Shown in pieces: positions 9,901 to 18,855 of a DNA stretch of 64,000 bases. The notes beneath the pieces are model-generated. The model searched no databases, was not told where the DNA came from, and saw only the letters and a list, made by a program, of their open reading frames with translations. Position 1 is the first letter of the stretch, and each line of letters begins with the position of its first letter. The position numbers and the translations under genes are program-made. The stretch is from positions 141,877 to 205,876 of the forward strand of contig CALUXS010000003.1 of assembly GCA_944324805.1 (NCBI GenBank). Reading direction: 5' to 3'. The DNA is from an uncultured Acholeplasmatales bacterium. GTDB taxonomy: Bacteria > Bacillota_I > Bacilli_A > Acholeplasmatales > Anaeroplasmataceae.

Positions 9901-12900
9901 TAGAAATAATTTCTAATATACCTAAATTATCTATTTTTGGAAGAGACAAGTCCATATTAAATGTTTGCTCTATTTTATTTATCAAAGACCCTAATTCATT
10001 TAATCTAAGCTTTATACCAATATTACCATATTGAACATAAATCGTCTCATCATATAAATAAGCATTAACTTTATGAATAACTCCTTCATTAGTTATAAAA
10101 TCAACATTTAATTCCATAGCTAAAGTATTTCTAAAATCTAACTTTAATAATCCTTCAACCTTGAAGTTTGTACTATTTAAATTTAGGTTAGTTGAAAAGT
10201 TGATTGCAATCATTTTTGAATCTATTACATTAAATAATTTATTAATAGTATCAAAAATAGTTTTAATACCAATTGAATCTATATAATCAGATACTTCAAT
10301 TTCTAATGGTTCATTAGCAGTAGATTCCATAGATAATTTTAAATTTCTTAATGATATACTTTCGGAAATAATATCACTAATAGAGATACATACCATCTCA
10401 TTTTCATACTTAATGCCTAAATCAATATTTAATCCATTAATATTCAATGATAATGTTGTAATTCCATCAACATACTTAATACCACTAATCATATCTGCAA
10501 GATTAATATTATTTAAATCAAAATTAAATAAAGGCAAAATCTCTGCTATGTCGGTTAAAGATGTTTTTATCTTAATATTTCCAACAATTACGTTTAAATT
10601 ACTATCTAGCAATGAAATCTTAGTGATTAAATTAGTTGTTCCGTCAGTTATATAACCATCAAAAGAAAAGCCATTTTTGAAATCAACAAGAATTTTACCA
10701 CATAAATTATAATTTGCACCTAGTATTTCAATAGTAGTATTTACATCTATAGATAAATTACTTCCTTTTAATATTTCTAGTATAAATGGTATAAATGGCT
10801 TTAAATTAGCTATATCATAATATTCGCCATTTACATTACCTATATTTTCTTTTGTTCCTTCTATATTTCCTTCAATACTTATATTTCCTGCTAAAATATT
10901 TAATTTAATCTCATTTTCATAATCTATTTTTATTCCTAAGCTTTCTTTTCCTTCTAATAAAACATTAAAGCTTAATTCCTTTTCTTTTATTTCTAGATTA
11001 TTTATTAAATTATTTAAATCTACTTTAGCTACTAGATCTTCTATTATCTTTCTTATTGATAAATCATATACATTTAATATCTCATCTGCTATTTCTATTA
11101 AGGTTTTTAAATCACCTTTTACCTTTAAATTTCCATAGCTTATATACAAGGTATTTCCTATCTTATTAAAACTTATTTCATTATTATATAGATTTATACT
11201 TCCGCTAATATTTAGATTCTTATCAACAATCAAATTCAAATTAATATTTTCATTAATTTTCATATTGATATTAACGTTATTAGCCATTAATTCTTCTATT
11301 TTTCCTACTAAATTCATTAAATTATCAATATTTTCTTTGGTTATATTATTTTCCTTTGGTTGATATTCCTCATATTCCTTACTTGTTCTTATGTCTAAAC
11401 TTGTATCTGTTAACTTTATAGATCCTAATTCTATTTCTTCTAATACAATATTAATACCATTGTCATTTGGAGATATTGCTAAGCCTATTTCTTTTCCTAA
11501 CAGATTTAACTTTAATATCATTTTGCCATTTTCATTTTCAATAGAATTAATGATATTGCTGATATCTATTTTTGAACTATTTTCACCAAGTAATGAAGCT
11601 ATTTCTTCATTTGAAAGTTTTATACTTAAATTATTTCCTAATTCTAAATAGAAATATCCATCCTTTGATGCGAGAATAATATCTAAGGTTTTTCCTAAAA
11701 TATTAGCTTTTAATTTACCATTTACTCCGAATTCTTTTAAGTTAATCTTAATATTTCCGCTAACTTGGCAATTAACTCCTAATACCTCAATAGTAGTATT
11801 TACATCTATAGATAAATTACTTCCTTTTAATATTTCTAGTATAAATGGTATAAATGGCTTTAAATTAGCTATATCATAATATTCGCCATTTACATTACCT
11901 ATATTTTCTTTTGTTCCTTCTATATTTCCTTCAATACTTATATTTCCTGCTAAAATATTTAATTTAATCTCATTTTCATAATCTATTTTTATTCCTAAGC
12001 TTTCTTTTCCTTCTAATAAAACATTAAAGCTTAATTCCTTTTCTTTTATTTCTAGATTATTTATTAAATTATTTAAATCTACTTTAGCTACTAGATCTTC
12101 TATTATCTTTCTTATTGATAAATCATATACATTTAATATCTCATCTGCTATTTCTATTAAGGTTTTTAAATCACCTTTTACCTTTAAATTTCCATAGCTT
12201 ATATACAAGGTATTTCCTATCTTATTAAAACTTATTTCATTATTATATAGATTTATACTTCCGCTAATATTTAGATTCTTATCAACAATCAAATTCAAAT
12301 TAATATTTTCATTAATTTTCATATTGATATTAACGTTATTAGCCATTAATTCTTCTATTTTTCCTACTAAATTCATTAAATTATCAATATTTTCTTTGGT
12401 TATATTATTTTCCTTTGGTTGATATTCCTCATATTCCTTACTTGTTCTTATGTCTAAACTTGTATCTGTTAACTTTATAGATCCTAATTCTATTTCTTCT
12501 AATACAATATTAATACCATTGTCATTTGGAGATATTGCTAAGCCTATTTCTTTTCCTAACAGATTTAACTTTAATATCATTTTGCCATTTTCATTTTCAA
12601 TAGAATTAATGATATTGCTGATATCTATTTTTGAACTATTTTCACCAAGTAATGAAGCTATTTCTTCATTTGAAAGTTTTATACTTAAATTATTTCCTAA
12701 TTCTAAATAGAAATATCCATCCTTTGATGCGAGAATAATATCTAAGGTTTTTCCTAAAATATTAGCTTCTAATTTACCATTTACTCCGAATTCTTTTAAG
12801 TTAATCTTAATATTTCCGCTAACAGGAATATTTATGAAACCATAAGAAATTTTTGTGTTTAAGGTCATGTCTATTACACCATTATTATAAATTTCTTTTA

Positions 12901-14908
12901 TAATTGGTAAATATTCTTTTAGCGTACGAATATCAAAATAAGGGCCATCAGGTAATGTTATTTCTTCAATGCTTGTTTGTCTATTTATTTGCAGTTTTAA
13001 ATTAAGTGTACTACAATCAATGGCAAAACCATCATTTGTATCATATATCTTAATTTTTAAACTATCTAGATTTTCATTAAATACATTTAAGTTAACATCT
13101 AAATCTAATTTACCATCATCAATTTCTAAACTATTAATTACTTGTTGCCATGGCAAATTAATTAATAATCTTAAAATTTGATTTAAGTCAAAATTCATAT
13201 TAAAATCATCAATTGGCATTGATAACTTTAATTTACCTATTTCTATAACAACAAGATTTTCCTTATAAGTAGCAACTAATGCGATATCATTACCTTTATA
13301 GTTAATTGTAGCATTAACTAACATTGCTACTTCATTAGCAAAGTGAATCTCTCCTGCTCCATTAATAAGTAAATCTTCTTTAGAAAATTCAAAATTAAAA
13401 CTAAATTTACCGCTTTCGATTATATTCTTTAAATCTTCAAATAAGAATCTTAAGTCATTTATATTTTCATATTCGTTAGGATCTAATTCATATTCAAATT
13501 TATTGTTACTATTACTTAAAGAGATAGATAGATTTAGATCTTTAATATTTAAATTTGCCTCAATTCCTTTTAATGAGATATCTGTTTTTGATTCCTCATT
13601 AAAATGGAATATAACAGGTACTACTTCTCCTAGAAGTGGAATATTTACATTTAGTTTTACATCATTACCATTTTTTTCAATTGTAGCCTCTTGCAAGGCA
13701 TTCATTATACCATCTAAATCAATTAAGTTTGCTAAATCATTGCTACTTTTTTTAGAATCAATTAGTCCAAATAATTCATCGATATTCATTCTTAACTTTA
13801 AACCAGCTATAGATAAATATACGTCCTTATTTTCAACAATAAGACTTAAATTATCACTTATAAATGCGTATTTATTATTTAATATATCAAGGGCTAATCT
13901 ACCATTTATTGTCTTATCTTGAATTGATAGTTCTACATCAAAGTAGCCAACTTCACCACTTAAATAATCGCCAAAACCATACATCAAATAGTCCATTGGT
14001 CCTAATTCTGGAGTTGGAATATCTTCCCCATCAGATGGCTTTAAATCTTTATACTGTTCAAAATAATCCTTTTGCTCAATATTTAAATCTGAATATGTAA
14101 ATTTTTCAGTTAAAGTTCCTGTACATGTAATACTTCCAATAACAGGCATAGTTATGTCATATATTTCTACTGTATCAATTTGCTTTAATACCCATTCATC
14201 ATCAAATGTAACTTTCATATTAACACTTGAAAAACTTGGAAATTCACTAGCACCACCATATGCCTTAACTTCATATTGATAATTTGCCGGAGCTTTTGAA
14301 GGATCTAAACTAATTTCAAGGTAATAATTGCCAAATTCATCTGTTTTTAAGTCACTAATAGAAACTATTGTTTCTTTGCATAAAATATATGATGAAATTT
14401 GATTTGGTAACCAACCATATACTCCTAAATATTGCTTATTTGAATAAACAGTAGGTAATCCGTCTTTCCAAGTAGTATTTTCACCAGCAATTTTATTTGG
14501 TTCTCTAGTAAGTACTTTATTTTGATCTAGGAAAAAATATTTTTGCTGACCAACACTTTTTAATGAACTTTCACTTATTGCTTGCTGAAAAGCTCTATTA
14601 TCTATAACGGTTCTTACATTATATACATTTTGTGTATATTTCATAAATGCCACATTAGCATTAACTTCACCATTAGTTATACCAGTAAAATTATTTTTTT
14701 CCATCAAACCAGCAACAATAGCTAAGTTATCATATGAATCAAAATCAGTAGGATCTCCTGATTCTGGTTTATCCATAGTTGTAGTTGTATATCCTAAGGC
14801 ACTAATAGGTCCTTTATTTCCTGTTCTTTTATTTACAACTGAAGTGACACCAACAGCTGAAAATATCATTGATAAAATTAAAACTAGAAAGATTAGTTTT
14901 CTTTTCAT
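6998..14908 (-). CDS. giant secreted modular repeat protein with InlB-type C-terminal repeats
   Basis: 2636 residues, no recognised family over most of its length. The signal peptide is residues 1-25. Residues about 290-2240 form roughly ten divergent modules of about 176 residues. Each opens with a helix such as DIRTLKEYLPIIKEI and continues with alternating hydrophobic beta strands (NINLNL, GNIKINL, SLDIRT types). Residues 695-1040 and 1048-1393 are near-identical copies. Residues about 2240-2470 hold three InlB/Listeria-Bacteroides-like repeats (FLGWYTS, LLGWSLS). No LPXTG, SLH or hydrophobic tail is visible at the C-terminus, so the attachment mode is unknown. It is a monocistron with its own promoter and terminator. 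Adhesion or a long surface scaffold is plausible; function is not established. Confidence 0.85.
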   Translation of the reverse strand: MKRKLIFLVLILSMIFSAVGVTSVVNKRTGNKGPISALGYTTTTMDKPESGDPTDFDSYDNLAIVAGLMEKNNFTGITNGEVNANVAFMKYTQNVYNVRTVIDNRAFQQAISESSLKSVGQQKYFFLDQNKVLTREPNKIAGENTTWKDGLPTVYSNKQYLGVYGWLPNQISSYILCKETIVSISDLKTDEFGNYYLEISLDPSKAPANYQYEVKAYGGASEFPSFSSVNMKVTFDDEWVLKQIDTVEIYDITMPVIGSITCTGTLTEKFTYSDLNIEQKDYFEQYKDLKPSDGEDIPTPELGPMDYLMYGFGDYLSGEVGYFDVELSIQDKTINGRLALDILNNKYAFISDNLSLIVENKDVYLSIAGLKLRMNIDELFGLIDSKKSSNDLANLIDLDGIMNALQEATIEKNGNDVKLNVNIPLLGEVVPVIFHFNEESKTDISLKGIEANLNIKDLNLSISLSNSNNKFEYELDPNEYENINDLRFLFEDLKNIIESGKFSFNFEFSKEDLLINGAGEIHFANEVAMLVNATINYKGNDIALVATYKENLVVIEIGKLKLSMPIDDFNMNFDLNQILRLLINLPWQQVINSLEIDDGKLDLDVNLNVFNENLDSLKIKIYDTNDGFAIDCSTLNLKLQINRQTSIEEITLPDGPYFDIRTLKEYLPIIKEIYNNGVIDMTLNTKISYGFINIPVSGNIKINLKEFGVNGKLEANILGKTLDIILASKDGYFYLELGNNLSIKLSNEEIASLLGENSSKIDISNIINSIENENGKMILKLNLLGKEIGLAISPNDNGINIVLEEIELGSIKLTDTSLDIRTSKEYEEYQPKENNITKENIDNLMNLVGKIEELMANNVNINMKINENINLNLIVDKNLNISGSINLYNNEISFNKIGNTLYISYGNLKVKGDLKTLIEIADEILNVYDLSIRKIIEDLVAKVDLNNLINNLEIKEKELSFNVLLEGKESLGIKIDYENEIKLNILAGNISIEGNIEGTKENIGNVNGEYYDIANLKPFIPFILEILKGSNLSIDVNTTIEVLGVNCQVSGNIKINLKEFGVNGKLKANILGKTLDIILASKDGYFYLELGNNLSIKLSNEEIASLLGENSSKIDISNIINSIENENGKMILKLNLLGKEIGLAISPNDNGINIVLEEIELGSIKLTDTSLDIRTSKEYEEYQPKENNITKENIDNLMNLVGKIEELMANNVNINMKINENINLNLIVDKNLNISGSINLYNNEISFNKIGNTLYISYGNLKVKGDLKTLIEIADEILNVYDLSIRKIIEDLVAKVDLNNLINNLEIKEKELSFNVLLEGKESLGIKIDYENEIKLNILAGNISIEGNIEGTKENIGNVNGEYYDIANLKPFIPFILEILKGSNLSIDVNTTIEILGANYNLCGKILVDFKNGFSFDGYITDGTTNLITKISLLDSNLNVIVGNIKIKTSLTDIAEILPLFNFDLNNINLADMISGIKYVDGITTLSLNINGLNIDLGIKYENEMVCISISDIISESISLRNLKLSMESTANEPLEIEVSDYIDSIGIKTIFDTINKLFNVIDSKMIAINFSTNLNLNSTNFKVEGLLKLDFRNTLAMELNVDFITNEGVIHKVNAYLYDETIYVQYGNIGIKLRLNELGSLINKIEQTFNMDLSLPKIDNLGILEIISKINVKSSADKTSILLGNLSLIIDKNLNISIGNIINNAVSISDTSLTITEMPNFDITIPEVKYIDYNSLSLLLDYVRSFIDVCKEDKLSLVLNGNMNVDNVSYVLSGSLKLNLSEKDNLGFEALLSLTTSQVNYNSHFFKIILKDGRFYITYKNNLDSPNSLSLMANTSDLMGLLNTISEFLNFDFSQIEDTIDKVEGFNIFDLINKIDFAKIIKDISISKDNLAIVLAKELLGSTDDLIISLAMNGNSISGLEVNNLYALGYNLNFALEINDEDFTIEIPSNLDNFYDLSSLNPLIKSIFNDAKLKDFHITSTINVNANIIGININMSVPIDIKIKMIEGSVYPEIYARIGAIPVITGVNNDVPYKFGDTVSNGSPGMNRILNIYYKDHMVYFHRTETIPVFASSTGRQYEKKLMISDTTLLEDPLYYLLKFGFGFSDSIMDAINSSMNTGERPPIDFTNVLKDYHYDDVNSKYVLSINLAELTNNSQLGNFDLELYTKVIDEEDYLYKASFSMNMPLADAVSMKLSTDSLELVDIKQSVDLNNLIEYVNNYSYQEDIFWEYDGSWHIATNNVTLYFEENGGPLVNDITALPSSEINLPTYDKYTLIDGKYYYFLGWYTSSTFEEGTLFTNNKMPRNGGMLYARWEEVPTYEITIKNEMLGDTTYSFYEGMPIILPEFDRVLEIDSKTYEYSGLYFDSAYSNEFNLVNMPGENLVLYLWYKEITPANLTIYDGEGNIHSTIEIALGTNLNLNVLPTIPTYFNNREHKLLGWSLSKDGELIKDYLVKGDFAIYPIFEDMYKIHYDDKQGNAIDTWVESGYKFVVPTLTESDIKTYNTNKDVYLVEEKLVVKDGFSNNKYKDGDEVIINSDFSLEVVYKNAYYVYLNGLTRRVWGLAGYAEAKVEETLIVEEGEFSLIGIGANNRTYYTDYSVKKRWNDYVQITMTGTNSLFVNSNVNVYYDTGNYSAV
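10729..11764 (-). repeat. tandem intragenic repeat, downstream copy
   Basis: 1036-base block within the giant gene that reappears at 11788-12823 with an offset of 1059 bases. By eye the copies differ at one position only (T at 11710, C at 12769), a Lys/Glu change. It encodes two of the 176-residue modules. Confidence 0.95.
11788..12823 (-). repeat. tandem intragenic repeat, upstream copy
   Basis: Partner of 10729-11764, separated from it by 23 non-identical bases so that the reading frame is kept (period 1059 = 353 codons). The near identity indicates a very recent duplication or gene conversion. Confidence 0.95.
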
Positions 14909-14923
14909 TTTAACCCTCTTTCC

Positions 14924-14993
14924 TGTGAATTAACAATTCACATTGTCTCACATTTTATCTTAATTTGTAAAAATTGTCAAGTCTATTTGACAA
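14924..14993 (-). promoter_or_regulatory. promoter of the giant gene with two palindromes
   Basis: Minus-strand -35 TTGACA (14975-14980), 17-base spacer, -10 TAAAAT (14952-14957). The palindrome TTGTCAA-N6-TTGACAA (14974-14993) covers the -35. The palindrome TGTGAATTAACAATTCACA (14924-14942) lies at about +3 to +20. The two look like operator sites. Confidence 0.75.
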
Positions 14994-15004
14994 AACGAGG
15001 CTAT

Positions 15005-15030
15005 TAAAAAAGAGATTTGCATCTCTTTTT
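15005..15030 (-). terminator. terminator of the ABC-F gene
   Basis: AAAAAGAGAT / ATCTCTTTTT stem with a TTGC/GCAA loop and T-run on the minus strand, 18 bases after the ABC-F stop. Confidence 0.85.
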
Positions 15031-15047
15031 CACAATATATTCACATT

Positions 15048-16589
15048 TTATTCAAAATATAGTTCATCATCAACTAGTTCATCATAGAAATCCTTTTCAT
15101 GACTTACAAGAATCAAAACGCCAGGAAATTGATTTAATGCATCAAATAGTTCCATTTTTGTTATTGGGTCTAAGTGGTTAGTAGGTTCATCTAAAATTAA
15201 AACATTGCTTTTTTTCATAGTCATTAAAGCTAGTCTAACTTTTGTTCTTTCCCCACCTGAAAGTTCTTTTATAGGTTTAACAACTAAATCTTTTCCTATT
15301 CCTACCTTAGCTAAAATGGCTCTTAATTCTCCATCTGTTTTTAAATGATAATAATAACGCAAATAATTTATAGGAGTAACGTCATCAAAATCATGATCTT
15401 CTTGGCTAAAAAAATTGATATCCACACTAGGATTCCAATTAAATGTGCCTGATAATGCTGGGAGTTTTCCTATAATTGTTTTTAAAATTGTAGTTTTACC
15501 TACTCCATTACGTCCTATAATAGCTATTTTTTTATTTTGCTTTAACAAATAATTTAAAGGACCTAAAATAGGCTTATCACTATTATATCCAACAACTAAA
15601 TTTTCTAATTTTAATACCTCTTGACCGGTTTGTTTAGAGTAAGGAAATACTAATTTCATTGGAACATGATTCTTTGGCTTTTCTAAAAGCTCCATTTTTT
15701 CAAGCATCTTACGTCTAGATTGTGCTCTTTTAGTTGTAGTAGCTCTAACAATATTTCTATCAATAAAATCCTTTATTTCTTTTACCTTTTTTTGTTGATT
15801 TTGATAAGCTTTCTCATACATTTCTTCTCTAATTTCGCGTTCCTTTAAATAATGACTATAATCCATTTTATATCTTGTGAATACGCCATTAGTTAAGGAA
15901 TAAACAACTGTTGCAATTTCTTTTAGAAATCCTTCATCATGAGATATAACAATAAATGCTCCACTAAAATTTTTCAAATATTTAGTTAACCAAATAATAT
16001 GCTCTGCATCTAAAAAATTTGTTGGTTCATCCATTAATAATACATCAGGAGCTTCTAATAATAATTTTGCTAAATATACCTTAACTTTTTGTCCGCCTGA
16101 TAAAGTATTCATTTTTGTATCTAATCCGTAAGCATCTATCCCAAGGCCATTAACTACATTCCCTACAGTTGAAGAAATTTGATAAAAATTATTATCCTCT
16201 AAATATTGATTAATATTTTCAGCCTTACGCATGATTTTCTCATAATCTGATTCCTTAGCAGTTGCTAGAGAATCGTATAATGCCTGCATCTCATGTTCTT
16301 TTTGAAATAGTTCATAAAATACGTTTGTTAAATATTTTTCTATTGTATCTTCATTTTTCATCTCAAGATGTTGATCTAAATAAGAGTAACTGATATGAGG
16401 TAACCATGATATTGTTCCGGCATCAGGAATTAAATTTTTGCTTATGAGTTTCATAAATGTAGATTTCCCGCTGCCATTATCCCCTACTAGGACAACATGT
16501 TCTTTAGGTTCTAAGTGAAATTCGGCATTTTTATATAATTCTATATCCTTATATTTAAACTTTAATCCTGTAACATCTAGAATTCCCAT
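15048..16589 (-). CDS. ABC-F family ATPase (YbiT/YkpA-like)
   Basis: Soluble twin ATPase without membrane segments, 513 residues. The family acts on the ribosome (translation factors or antibiotic protection). ABC1 has Walker A GDNGSGKST, signature LSGGQKVK and Walker B VLLMDEPTNFLD. A charged linker (about 235-310) carries RATTTKRAQSRRKMLEKM. ABC2 has GRNGVGKTT, LSGGERTK and VLILDEPTNHLD. The frame opens at 16634, but GGGAGG lies 7 bases before the ATG at 16589 (MGILDVTG), chosen as start. A resistance role cannot be told from housekeeping by sequence alone. Confidence 0.9.
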   Translation of the reverse strand: MGILDVTGLKFKYKDIELYKNAEFHLEPKEHVVLVGDNGSGKSTFMKLISKNLIPDAGTISWLPHISYSYLDQHLEMKNEDTIEKYLTNVFYELFQKEHEMQALYDSLATAKESDYEKIMRKAENINQYLEDNNFYQISSTVGNVVNGLGIDAYGLDTKMNTLSGGQKVKVYLAKLLLEAPDVLLMDEPTNFLDAEHIIWLTKYLKNFSGAFIVISHDEGFLKEIATVVYSLTNGVFTRYKMDYSHYLKEREIREEMYEKAYQNQQKKVKEIKDFIDRNIVRATTTKRAQSRRKMLEKMELLEKPKNHVPMKLVFPYSKQTGQEVLKLENLVVGYNSDKPILGPLNYLLKQNKKIAIIGRNGVGKTTILKTIIGKLPALSGTFNWNPSVDINFFSQEDHDFDDVTPINYLRYYYHLKTDGELRAILAKVGIGKDLVVKPIKELSGGERTKVRLALMTMKKSNVLILDEPTNHLDPITKMELFDALNQFPGVLILVSHEKDFYDELVDDELYFE

Positions 16590-16645
16590 TTTTTTACCTC
16601 CCTTTTTCCTCACTATTCTAACACAATTTTTCAAAAATTTAAACC

Positions 16646-16675
16646 CAAAAAAAGAGCTACAAGATGTAGCTCTAA
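16646..16675 (-). terminator. terminator of thrS
   Basis: AGAGCTAC / GTAGCTCT stem with a T-run on the minus strand directly after the thrS stop. Confidence 0.87.
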
Positions 16676-16678
16676 AAA

Positions 16679-18577
16679 TTATTTTAAATTATTTATTTCG
16701 TCATGTAATAAATTAATGAAATCAGAAACACTAACTGTTATTTGTTCTTGTGTTCCATGCTTACGATAAGTAACTGTATTATTATTTACCTCATTATCAC
16801 CAATTACTAATGTATATGGTAATTTCTTTGTTTGTGATTCACGAATCTTATAACCTAATTTTTCATCACGATAATCAGTTTCAACACGGAAATTTTCATC
16901 CATAAATTTATTTTTCAATTCTTCGCAGTAAGCTTTATGAGCGTCACTTACAGGAATAATTCTAACTTGATATGGACTTAACCATGTTGGGAATGCACCT
17001 GCATAATGTTCAGTTATAATACCGATAAAGCGTTCTAATGATCCGAAAAGTGCACGATGTGCCATAACAGGACGTTTCTTTGAACCATCTTCAGCAATAT
17101 AAGTTAAATCGAAACGTTCTGGCAAATTCATATCTAATTGAATTGTACCACATTGCCAAATTCTATTCATTGAATCACGTAATTTAAAGTCTAATTTAGG
17201 ACCATAGAAAGCACCATCACCAGGATTAACTTTAAAATCGAATCCTGCTTTGTGACAAGCTTCTGCTAAAGCAGCTTCAGATTTATCCCAAATTGCAATA
17301 TCACCAATATATTTCTTTTCAGGACGTGTAGAAAGCTCAATATGGAATTTTAATCCGAATACATCATATACCTTTTTATATAATTGAATGATATTAGCTA
17401 TTTCTTCACTTATTTGATCTTCAGTCATAAAGATATGAGCATCATCTTGAGTAAATGTTCTTACTCTAAATAGACCACTCAAAGCTCCACTTGCTTCATG
17501 ACGATGAACTAAACCAAGTTCGGCTAAACGTAATGGGAAGTCTCTATATGAATGAATTTGATTCTTATAAACTAACATTCCACCAGGGCAGTTCATTGGT
17601 TTAATAGCAAATTCTTTATCATCAATTGTAGAAGTATACATATTTTCTTTGTAGTTATACCAGTGACCTGATGTTTCCCATAATTCACGATTTAACATAA
17701 TAGGAGTTTGAATAAATTGATATCCAGCTTTTGTATGAATTTTCATCCAGAAATCAGTTAAAGCATTCTTTAAAAGCATTCCCTTTGGTAACCAGAATGG
17801 GAAACCAGGACCATAATCAGATATCATAAATAAATCTAATTCTTTTCCTAATTTACGATGATCACGAGCTTTTCTTTCTTCAATAATTCTTAAATAATTT
17901 TCTACTTCCTCTTCTTTGAAGAAAGCAATACCATAAACACGAGTTAACATTTCATTATTAGAATCACCACGCCAATATGCTCCGGCAACATTTAACAATT
18001 TAAAATGTTTTAATTTTGCAGTAGATATAACGTGTGGTCCACGACATACATCTGTGTAATCTCCTTGTTTATAAATATTAACCTCATCACCAGGAATATC
18101 ATTTATTAATTCCATTTTATATTTATCATTTTTGAATAATTCTAAAGCTTCAGCTTTAGATACAACGCTATGCTCAATAGAAATATTTTCTTTTACAATC
18201 TTCTTCATCTCATTTTCAATTTTTGGTAAATCAGAAATTGTAATTTGAGTAGGTAAAGCCATATCATAATAGAATCCCTCTTCAATAGTAGGTCCTACTC
18301 CGAATAATGCTCCCTTATATAAGCGTGAAACTGCATGAGCCAATAAATGAGCTGTACTATGATTTAATACCTCTAAAGCTTCTTTATCTTCTTCAGTAAT
18401 AACTTCTAGCTTAGCATCACAAGTTAATTTATCCTTTAAATCAACAAGCTTATCATTTAATCTAACTACAACAGCTTTCTTTGCTAATGAACTTGATAAT
18501 CCCTTAACAAAGTCAATAATTAACATATTTTCTTCTGCTTCTTTTATAGAACCATCTTTAAGTGTAATTTTTAACAT
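16679..18577 (-). CDS. thrS: threonine--tRNA ligase
   Basis: Class II synthetase charging tRNA-Thr in the cytoplasm, 632 residues, normal length. Order: TGS domain (1-60), editing domain with the HxxxH motif HSTAHLLAH (about 73), catalytic core with motif 2 HRHEASGALSGLFRVRTF and zinc-site residues around NCPGGM, motif 3 (HRALFGSLERFIGI), and the anticodon-binding domain (about 530-632). A T-box leader upstream makes expression respond to uncharged tRNA-Thr. Confidence 0.97.
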   Translation of the reverse strand: MLKITLKDGSIKEAEENMLIIDFVKGLSSSLAKKAVVVRLNDKLVDLKDKLTCDAKLEVITEEDKEALEVLNHSTAHLLAHAVSRLYKGALFGVGPTIEEGFYYDMALPTQITISDLPKIENEMKKIVKENISIEHSVVSKAEALELFKNDKYKMELINDIPGDEVNIYKQGDYTDVCRGPHVISTAKLKHFKLLNVAGAYWRGDSNNEMLTRVYGIAFFKEEEVENYLRIIEERKARDHRKLGKELDLFMISDYGPGFPFWLPKGMLLKNALTDFWMKIHTKAGYQFIQTPIMLNRELWETSGHWYNYKENMYTSTIDDKEFAIKPMNCPGGMLVYKNQIHSYRDFPLRLAELGLVHRHEASGALSGLFRVRTFTQDDAHIFMTEDQISEEIANIIQLYKKVYDVFGLKFHIELSTRPEKKYIGDIAIWDKSEAALAEACHKAGFDFKVNPGDGAFYGPKLDFKLRDSMNRIWQCGTIQLDMNLPERFDLTYIAEDGSKKRPVMAHRALFGSLERFIGIITEHYAGAFPTWLSPYQVRIIPVSDAHKAYCEELKNKFMDENFRVETDYRDEKLGYKIRESQTKKLPYTLVIGDNEVNNNTVTYRKHGTQEQITVSVSDFINLLHDEINNLK

Positions 18578-18604
18578 AATTTTCCTCCTTAATTAATAAA
18601 AAAA

Positions 18605-18810
18605 ACGTCCTTAATCATAAGGACGTATATATACGCGGTACCACCTTAGTTCTAGCATCTTGCTAGCACCTCAAAGCTTTAACGCAGCTAACGTAGTGGC
18701 ATTTGACCACCTTCTACAAAGGGAGTAACAACATATCTATCTTAGCAGTTTCCACCATCCTGCCTCTCTAGCAAGAATCAATAAGTTATCTTATCCTTCT
18801 TCCGAATTCA
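18605..18810 (-). promoter_or_regulatory. T-box riboswitch, Thr-type, upstream of thrS
   Basis: Leader on the minus strand with the T-box core AAGGTGGTACCGCG (about 18632-18645) in the antiterminator and a terminator hairpin ACGTCC...GGACGT plus T-run (about 18600-18626). Stem I contains AGAGAGG and GGTGGAAA, and the expected specifier region reads GTTACTCC, giving ACT (Thr) as candidate specifier. Uncharged tRNA-Thr should prevent termination. Confidence 0.88.
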
Positions 18811-18815
18811 CTAAT

Positions 18816-18843
18816 ATTTTATACTTTTTTTCATTATTGTCAA
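18816..18843 (-). promoter_or_regulatory. promoter of the thrS T-box transcript
   Basis: Minus-strand TTGACA (18838-18843), 16-base spacer, TAAAAT (18816-18821), just upstream of the T-box leader and after the dnaI stop. Confidence 0.7.
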
Positions 18844-18855
18844 GTATTTAGTTTT

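Noticed and set aside
11391..12710. Two identical 86-residue open frames on the plus strand (11391-11651 and 12450-12710)
   Set aside because: They are antisense shadows of the duplicated block in the giant gene; they lack ribosome sites and follow the repeat exactly.
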